Positions 57,023 through 64,000 of a DNA stretch of 64,000 nucleotides are shown here, one piece after another. The number at the start of each line of letters is the position of its first letter. The stretch's first letter is position 1. The translations under genes were made by a program, and so were the position numbers. The DNA is taken from positions 2,386,001 to 2,450,000 of the forward strand of contig OY740766.1 of assembly GCA_963513935.1 (NCBI GenBank), written 5' to 3'. The notes beneath the pieces are model-generated. The model saw only the letters and a program-made list of their open reading frames with translations, did not search any database and was not told the origin of the DNA. The DNA comes from Aphrophora alni. Lineage: Eukaryota; Arthropoda; Insecta; Hemiptera; Aphrophoridae.

Positions 57023-59700
57023 TACTTGAGGAAGGAAGTTTTGAATATTTCATGAAAACCGCCTCAAGTTACGGTCAAGAAGACTGCGTTAATTTTATTA
57101 AGGAAACACTTTTTTACTACAAACCTGATTTTAACTTTAAAATATATGTCTTTGTAGCGCAAACGGAAGGAATAGATCAGTGGAAAATGTTATGAAAATC
57201 GGTTCAGCTGTTTAAGCTGTTGACGACCGCTGATTTAACATTCATGCAATCATCTATACATCCATCGATTTTAAACGATTTTTTAGAAATATCTGAAACA
57301 ATAATAACAAATTTATATTTTATATTTTAAGTATCCACAAGAACTTTCTGAAATCTGGAACATAAAGAGGTATTGTAGTTGCAATTAACTACAATTAAAA
57401 ATATTACCATCCGAAATTCATGATTTAATAAATTTATTTAACGCCGTAAAAACCATTATATTTTATAAACTCAACGAACTGTATTGCTCAATAAACTCTG
57501 CAATTTATAGTCTGCAACTCATTTATAACAATATTGAAAGTGTTTTAATTGTTATCAGCAATTTAACAAGCTGTATCCTCAATATTAGCCCGCTGTAGTT
57601 AATGAGAAGAGGTACTGTGAAATAATTAGAAGATGGTTTTAATGAATCTACACAAAAATTAGTTTGGTTATGCAAACATTATTAATGAACGTGTATAATA
57701 TAACATCTCCAATTTTTTTTACGAAACTGTATTGAACGTAGTACATTTTTAACTACAATAAATTTTATAAATCCTAGTTTAAAACGATTCAAATGACCTT
57801 GGTTTATATTTTTAATATTCTTATATAGTGTAATCGTATATATGTTTATTGATTTTTAGTATTTTATCAGATGGGTATCGGTTCATTTTGTTTTTGAAGT
57901 TCTTCCAATCTGTCCATTTGTCTGTCTTAGCAAACGAATGTAATATTATAGTACATCTTCAATTGTCTTCTTAAATGTTGTTATAAAGGATTTTTTAAGG
58001 TTTTGGCTACAGTAACAGGAATTTTATAGAGGTTTTCATGTTTTAATTTTCATAACCATTGTCTTATATTTCTTCTTACCAGCTTTTTGTGTTATGAACG
58101 ATGGTTAATTGTCATTTTATACACATCTATCTGTTTACCGAAACTTATCCATCTATTGTTTATTATTTTTGCATCATAATAGGCAGTCATATTGTATACT
58201 AGAAAAACAAACTTGTTTGAATAAAATCCATGAAAATTGTACGGCATTACAATTTAAATCATATTGTTTACTCATAACATTCTAGTAGATTACATATCAT
58301 TAAATGTGCATGTTCACTGATATGCATGACATTATTTGAAATGTATTACTTATAACTTGGAAGGATTTCTACAAAGTAAGAAATATATTTCGATTTAAAG
58401 AAAACTGAATAATTATAAGTGTTTTCAATATTTATTACGATACAATGGTTAAACAATACAAACAACACACGAAATTCCACTTTATTTCTATTTCTTTTTA
58501 GTTAAATATTAAATTTTAAATAATAATATCAGATAATGAAGGCAATGAAATATTGAAACTTTATAAACGTAAAATTATTTAGTAAAATACACATGTTCAC
58601 AATAACCACTCTGCATTTAGTCCATGTAAAATATATTTTAGAATTCTGAATTGATTACAATTTAAATGTCATTGTTAGGAAGATTTTAGTTTTAATTTAT
58701 CTGATGATTATATTTTGAACTCAACCATTATTTTTATAGCAACATTTTACAAAATGTTTTCATAAAAGCAAAATATATGAAAAAGAGTAGGGCATAATCG
58801 TACATTAAAAAAAAAGGTATTTAAAAAATACATTTATAGTTACTAATGTAAAAGTTTTAATTATTAATTACTAATACATTTTCTCACTTCGTCGATTTCT
58901 TTTATACTGTTTAATAGCAACCCTGCAACCTACAACATTTTTGAACAATAAATAACTTTTTTTACACCAATATTTCGTTTTTATTTTTATTAAAGTAAAT
59001 TTTGGCATTTGTAAATTAAACATTTTTTTCATGAAAAAGTACACAAAATATGTTTCCGCTTTTCAAATTTTGTAAACGACTTAAAATCTTATTATTTCTA
59101 GTTGTACGACAGGTACATAAACAATAACAATTAATGACTGTACGTCAAAATTTATAGTCTCTTGTCAGGATTTATTTATAAGTTAGTTAAATGCATAAAC
59201 TAAGTACTTAATTACTTCACAGTTTTTCAGTACTATAGACGGTTTTGGAACTTTTTACATATGTATTACTTTTATACGTATTAAGAAACTAATATATTAT
59301 ACAAACATGAATGTATTTTTATGATTTACCATTGTTATGCAGTTAATTAAACGTCAGAAAAAATAAATTCGTATGTTATTATAAAATAATACAAATAGAG
59401 AAGAAAATAAAAGAAATTACCCAGATTTTCAACAATATAACAAGTGTTTTTATGAAAAATAAATTAAAATTTAGATAATTCGTCATTCGGATTATCGATT
59501 TAACACCAATAAATGTTTTTGAAAACTTTTGTATTTGACTGTACTTGTTTATAGAACATTGATAATTAGTCAAAAACTAATATAAACATAAACTAAGGTT
59601 AAAGTATTCTTCTAGAGTAATAAATGTAATATAAATAAATTACTTTTCGTTTCACAAAAATTAAGAAGAAAAACTTTATATTTTAAAGGAATGTGTTTTT
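57023..59700. other. unassigned AT-rich sequence
   Basis: The stretch at about 57180-57270 contains GAAAATCGGTTCAGC, a string often seen near the ends of insect mobile elements. Otherwise no feature was recognised. Confidence 0.45.
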
Positions 59701-60102
59701 TATCTGTCGTAGAAGTTAACTTTCTTGTTCATAGAGCAATTTTATCATGTAGGGTGATATTATAGCCTTAGGGATAAACAGGATCAAGCGTAAATCCCCA
59801 ACACTCCAGAAAGTATGACGTCTTGATATTAGGAATAGGCTTTGTTGGCGCCTTTGGATTCATAAAAGCAATTGAGCAATAAAAATAATATACAACCAAA
59901 ATAATTTATTTAAACCTATTAAGTTACCACAGGGGAATATAGTTCACCTCTATTAATATTTAAACATAGAGGGAATTGTTAATAATGAAATATTTAAAAT
60001 GTTGGCAAGTACTGTACAGGTACAAGTAGAAAGCTATAAAAATGTAGCTTTCCCCCTCCTCGTAAACAATGGACTCGCATAAACTAAAAAAGGAACTAAA
60101 AG

Positions 60103-60330
60103 TGACGTCATTTTGTGAAGTAATTAAAATTCTTAAGCCTACTTGTTTTGCTTCATAAAAAGATTAAATCTGTTTATATTTAGCATCATTCCTTTGCGAT
60201 TTAAAAATTTATACAAATATAACTATGATATGATCAGACCCTTGCCATTGTTTGTGTATATAAAAGATATACACGATGTTCGATAATACAAATCAACTAT
60301 CACTGTCAAGTAAAGTAACCTTCAGTGTAA
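60103..60330 (+). promoter_or_regulatory. candidate RNA polymerase II promoter (CRE + TATA box)
   Basis: A perfect cAMP-response element palindrome, TGACGTCA, lies at 60103-60110. About 150 bp downstream is a strong TATA box, TATATAAAAG (60257-60266). A start site would be expected near 60288-60296, where the sequence is AAATCAACTATC; the arthropod initiator core TCAGT occurs only later, at 60322-60326. No open reading frame follows within 200 bp, so a transcript would begin with a non-coding leader. The surroundings (about 59750-60520) are less repetitive and a little richer in GC than the rest of this end. TATA-like strings arise readily in AT-rich DNA, so this is only a candidate. Confidence 0.3.
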
Positions 60331-61024
60331 AAGTGAAAAACACCAACATATCCTAAGGTGGAAACTAAAACTACATCAATAACCTAAAAAAGGACTCAGC
60401 CTAATCAGTTAAATACACACATTATCAGGAAATAATCATCAAGCAAAGGACTAAACTACGCAAAAAACGGAATCTGACTGTTTGGAGTTAGCGCCAGGAT
60501 AATGTGTCCTGTTTATTATATAATTGAGATAAATACAACGTTAATTTCAATCTAATAAACAAATAACCTGTACTATATAATAGTAATTTATTAGTACTGG
60601 TCTAGTTATTCGGTTTTATAAGGTGAATAGACTTATATCTTTTAATTTTCATCAAACATAACTGGATAATGTTCGCACATAACACAAAGTTAAAGTTTGC
60701 ACCTCTAAATTTTGGGGATTGGATTTTTTTATTGAAAGTTTATTGAATGTGGTTTGTTGAAATGTTCAATCTATGTAAAAAGAGGTAAACCATTACACTG
60801 GTACTGGTATTTAAAGATATGTTAAATATGTACCGAAACATTATTATATCAACTCAATTGAAAATTGAATTCAGCTTTTTTGTTAAAATTATTACTTTGT
60901 TTTTTTAATTAATAACGCAAAAGCAGACTAAATTTTTCCGTCAATTATGAATTAGATTAAGTAGGCTGTATTAAACAGTATAAGAAACACACAGAACACA
61001 ATTCTCATAAAAAATACGCCTAAT

Positions 61025-61067
61025 TATCAGACGCGTTTCAACGACAAAGTTGTCCTCTTCAGTGATA
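61025..61067 (-). ncRNA. putative hammerhead ribozyme, opposed copy
   Basis: The minus-strand partner of the motif at 61155-61199: TATCA, CTGAAGA (61062-61056), stem II ACAAC-TTT-GTCGT with one mismatch, GAAACGCGTC (61039-61030), TGATA. Stem I keeps 5 pairs. The core is complete, so only stem II is weaker than in the plus-strand copy. Confidence 0.45.
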
Positions 61068-61154
61068 CACGAGCTACACCAATCAAACTATGACTCAAAC
61101 TCTAACTCTAACTACAACTCATATTATGGTTATAGTTTGATTGGTGTAGCTCGT

Positions 61155-61199
61155 GTATCACTGAAGAGGACGACCTTGTCGTTGAAACGCGTCTGATAC
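61155..61199 (+). ncRNA. putative type I hammerhead ribozyme (minimal stem III)
   Basis: In order: GTATCA (stem I), CTGAAGA (core, fits CTGANGA), GG, ACGAC-CTT-GTCGT (stem II with 5 perfect pairs), T, GAAACGCGTC (GAA, loopless stem III ACG/CGT, cleavable C at 61193), TGATAC (stem I partner, perfect 6 bp). This matches the hammerheads of Penelope-like elements and retrozymes, where a stem III of two to four pairs without a real loop is usual. The one departure is unpaired or wobble GG/T at the base of stem II, which may weaken activity. The RNA would cut itself after position 61193. Not tested. Confidence 0.55.
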
Positions 61200-61249
61200 T
61201 TAGGCGTATTTTTTATGAGAATTGTGTTCTGTGTGTTTGTTATACTGTA

Positions 61250-64000
61250 TAATTTTTCTCATAAGTCAAGCTCAACATTTAATATACGATGTATTAAGTT
61301 GTTTTTTAAATTTTCATAGATGAGAAAACACTATCACATGGAACAAAATATATAAAAGAAACATTAAAAATTGAGCTAAAAAATAAAACACATTTAATAA
61401 TTAATGTAAATTGATTGATTCAACTTGTTGTAACATCTTTTAATTTTTTTAATCGGCTCAGCTTTGGAAAACGATCTTAATCTACACTAAAAGCATTAAC
61501 ACTAAATATTTGAATTTAAAAACTTCAAAATAATATTTATAATTTTATTTAATCATTTACGACATGTGAACTTACGGTTCTTAAAAATTGTGTACAAATG
61601 AAGTGGAAATGTTGAATTTGAAAACATACTGAATCCTGATCTTGAAATTCAAATGAAACTATAATTTTGTAACACATTGTGACATTTTTTATTGTAAAAT
61701 CTCCCTCAGAAATAATAAAACCGTTATCAATAATCGATTAGTTTAGTTTAAAACGTATAACCTTATCAGATACGAAGATCAGATGATAAGGCGAAATTAT
61801 AGTTACATTAATAATTGTATGCTGCTCTCTTGTTGGTCGGTGCGTGATATGAACATGCTCCGAGCTTCTGTTGTTGGTTTTATTTAAACATCAAACTCAA
61901 GTTCTTTGTCTACTTTCATGACAAGGAAACTTAACTGAAGTGAACTATACAAAATAAAATAAATCTTTCAAGTAAATCGTAAAGGTTTTCCCGGCTGTTA
62001 AATTAACAAACTCAAAGTCCACTTATCTAACCCTCAAATCTAGGAAAAAGCCATCTGCATTCTTAAATTTATTCTTACACTTGCTTGTGAAAAAACACTA
62101 AAGAAAGTATCTTTTATCTCCCCTCCTGATGCATATTTGTATTCATACTCCATACGGTTACTTCTTTTTTGAAAATAATACATTTATATTCATCGCTTGT
62201 ACTCGGTTTTTACCATAACCCTGTTGCACTCGTTGCATTTAAGTAGGAGCAACAAAATTAGTGCACATCTCAATGTGATTAAATTGTTACTCTATGTTAA
62301 AAAAACCATTCAAAAGCTTACCTGTTCTGTATAAACACCTTTCGTTCAACCAACATACTGCCATTCCTCAAAGTTGAGATGTTAAAGTACAGTTAAACCA
62401 AATAACAAATTCATTATAACAGTGTAAACGATAACATGTATTTCACATTATATGTTTCAGTTTATTGAAAATTCTTTAGATTATTACTTTATAGTTATTT
62501 TTTATGTTTTTGTTTAACAAAAATAGTTGTTATTTAATTCGGTACCGTTTTATAATATAAAAAAAAATTATCATTTCCATTTGCTTAAATAGAATTGGCC
62601 ATTAAAATATGTTCTTACTATTACTAAGTTTATACATCAACGCAACAATTAATTATTGTAGTATTAATACTTTATCAGTTTTAGGTAGTAATCACTGTTG
62701 TTTTTCAAATAGTTTTTAATTAGCTTCTCCTCATTTCTTCAGCTTTCTTGAAATATTTTACTCTACTTTATTCACTGTTTATGTAGTTTTTATTATTATT
62801 ACTAGGTTCAACCCCTGCTCAAGATATTTGTTTTATCTACGTTATCATTTTACAACCATAAAATTTGAAATAAATTAGTTAAAAGTTTAATTAAAAGATA
62901 AAACAGGCTGTACTTTATTATTTTTATAAAAACAAAGTACTAATAAGGTAGACATAGCATCTTCGTGTTGCAATTGTTATAGGAATACTTATGCATAAAG
63001 ATTAACTGATAAATAACACATAAAACATTTTTAACAAAGTTAACTCCTGAAAAATGAACAGTTATATACAGAGAAAAGAAACGTACACGGCTTCACAATG
63101 TATAAGATATTATTTGCATAACAGTAAGTATAATATTTAGCTTCAACAATATTTGTAATATCACCCCTCACTCCGGTAAACTTGTGTAGATACTTAGAAG
63201 TCATAGATTTTTTCTATTCAGTTTTCTTCGTTCTTAATTATTTCGAAACTCACAAAAAATGTAATATTTCAAATATTTAAAACTAAAAAACTACTAGTGA
63301 AATGTTTGTGTGAAAACGTAGGTGTATTTTAAACATGTAGAGACACAACTCAATTGTGATGTGTAAAACTTACAAAGTTACTGCCCCAGGCGACAGATGT
63401 CTCTTCCAGGAGACATATAGTTCAAATAAATGTTACAACACAATTCAATTTACTATTCTGTACTCTGTAGCATGACAATTAATTCACTATCAAGTAATCC
63501 GTATTTCACAGTCAGAAAATTCCATTATTTGCACAAAATTAATAAAATACCTTCAAAAAGTAAATAGGTGTGAGTCAGCATTCTTTATTCTTTAGAAGTA
63601 ATAAAAGCTTGAAGAAACATATTAGTATTTTGTTGCTGTACTATGAAAACTAGTTATTCTTGCAGAAATAAATGCAAATAATAAATAAATTACTAAGGCA
63701 AATAACCTGAAAAAGTTGTCTACTTAGAAATCAATTGCGTGCATTTTTAAGATTTTATGCGGATTTTTGGAAAGTACTTGTGCCTATGTAGAATAAAGCA
63801 ATTTTTAACATTGGAAGCTCCAAAAACATTTAAATTTTACTCAAATAAATCATAGGATCTCACATTTATTAGTAATTTAAATTATATAATTAATTTTAAC
63901 CATGTGGTGGTTAACTTACCTGCATGTTGAGAATTGAATGTAATTCCTAGATGTATTTTGCTAAGATCTGATCGACATCTTTCAGTTTAAACTCCTCTTA
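61250..64000. other. unassigned AT-rich sequence
   Basis: No gene recognised. The block 61974-62034 (TAAATCGTAAAGGTTTTCCC, ending near GTCCACTTATCTAACC) is related to 35152-35213 (TAAATCGTGAATGTTTTCCC ... GTCCACTTAGTAACC). Confidence 0.5.

Larger units (their letters stand above)
60975..61249. mobile_element. 275 bp palindrome carrying two opposed hammerhead motifs
   Basis: Arms 60975-61091 and 61132-61249 are reverse complements with few mismatches, around a 40 bp loop of CTAACT-type low-complexity sequence. Each arm carries one hammerhead-type motif, pointing away from the loop. This is what an inverted pair of retrozyme or Penelope-like terminal repeats would look like. No reverse transcriptase or GIY-YIG endonuclease is near, so any movement would need outside enzymes. 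Confidence 0.75.

Overview
The window looks like non-coding chromosomal DNA from an arthropod, most likely an insect. The evidence is: strong AT bias; five units of the arthropod telomere-type repeat AACCT at 27227-27251; a Tc1/mariner-type transposase remnant; Jockey-type non-LTR retrotransposon fragments of the kind common in insects; and very long CT/GA, CA and TA microsatellites. I cannot name the species; a hemipteroid or polyneopteran insect is a guess. No intact host protein gene could be supported. Nearly all open frames are short, lie in low-complexity DNA, or belong to decayed mobile elements. No CRISPR, operon, rRNA, complete tRNA or endogenous virus was seen.

Layout. 1-3 kb: a 1.6 kb inverted-repeat element (arms 213-344 and 1672-1799) directly abutting a 1.16 kb non-autonomous DNA transposon with long terminal inverted repeats (1801-2962). 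4.4-4.9 kb: the broken 3' end of a DDE transposase. 8.8-17.3 kb and 21.4-26.95 kb: two diverged, directly oriented copies of one ancestral segment. Each copy was later changed on its own: copy 1 gained a Jockey fragment, a repeat and a hairpin; copy 2 gained two foldbacks and a reverse-transcriptase fragment, and about 2.3 kb present in copy 1 is missing from it. Between the copies lie a GA-repeat array built on a retroelement 3' end (17.4-17.8 kb) and a copy of a dispersed repeat (20.2-20.8 kb). 27-38.9 kb: an interstitial telomere-like tract, a short tandem duplication, a tRNA-like fragment, a foldback with ribozyme-like motifs, a Jockey C-terminal fragment and a 276 bp CT tract. 38914-45109: a very young element with two almost identical 2.04 kb direct terminal repeats, TG...CA ends and a 4 bp target duplication, but no recognisable retroviral-type genes. 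45-55 kb: mostly unassigned AT-rich DNA with another old tandem duplication (51.8-52.6 and 53.7-54.5 kb). 55-64 kb: further Penelope-like motif loci, a candidate core promoter near 60.1-60.3 kb and a 275 bp palindrome at 60975-61249.

The most notable signal is a set of loci carrying CTGANGA...GAAA motifs, arranged like the type I hammerhead ribozymes of Penelope-like retroelements and retrozymes. The plus-strand copy at 61155-61199 keeps every core element plus a perfect 6 bp stem I. Several copies sit as head-to-head pairs inside foldbacks. All similarities were found by eye; no alignment or database search was run.
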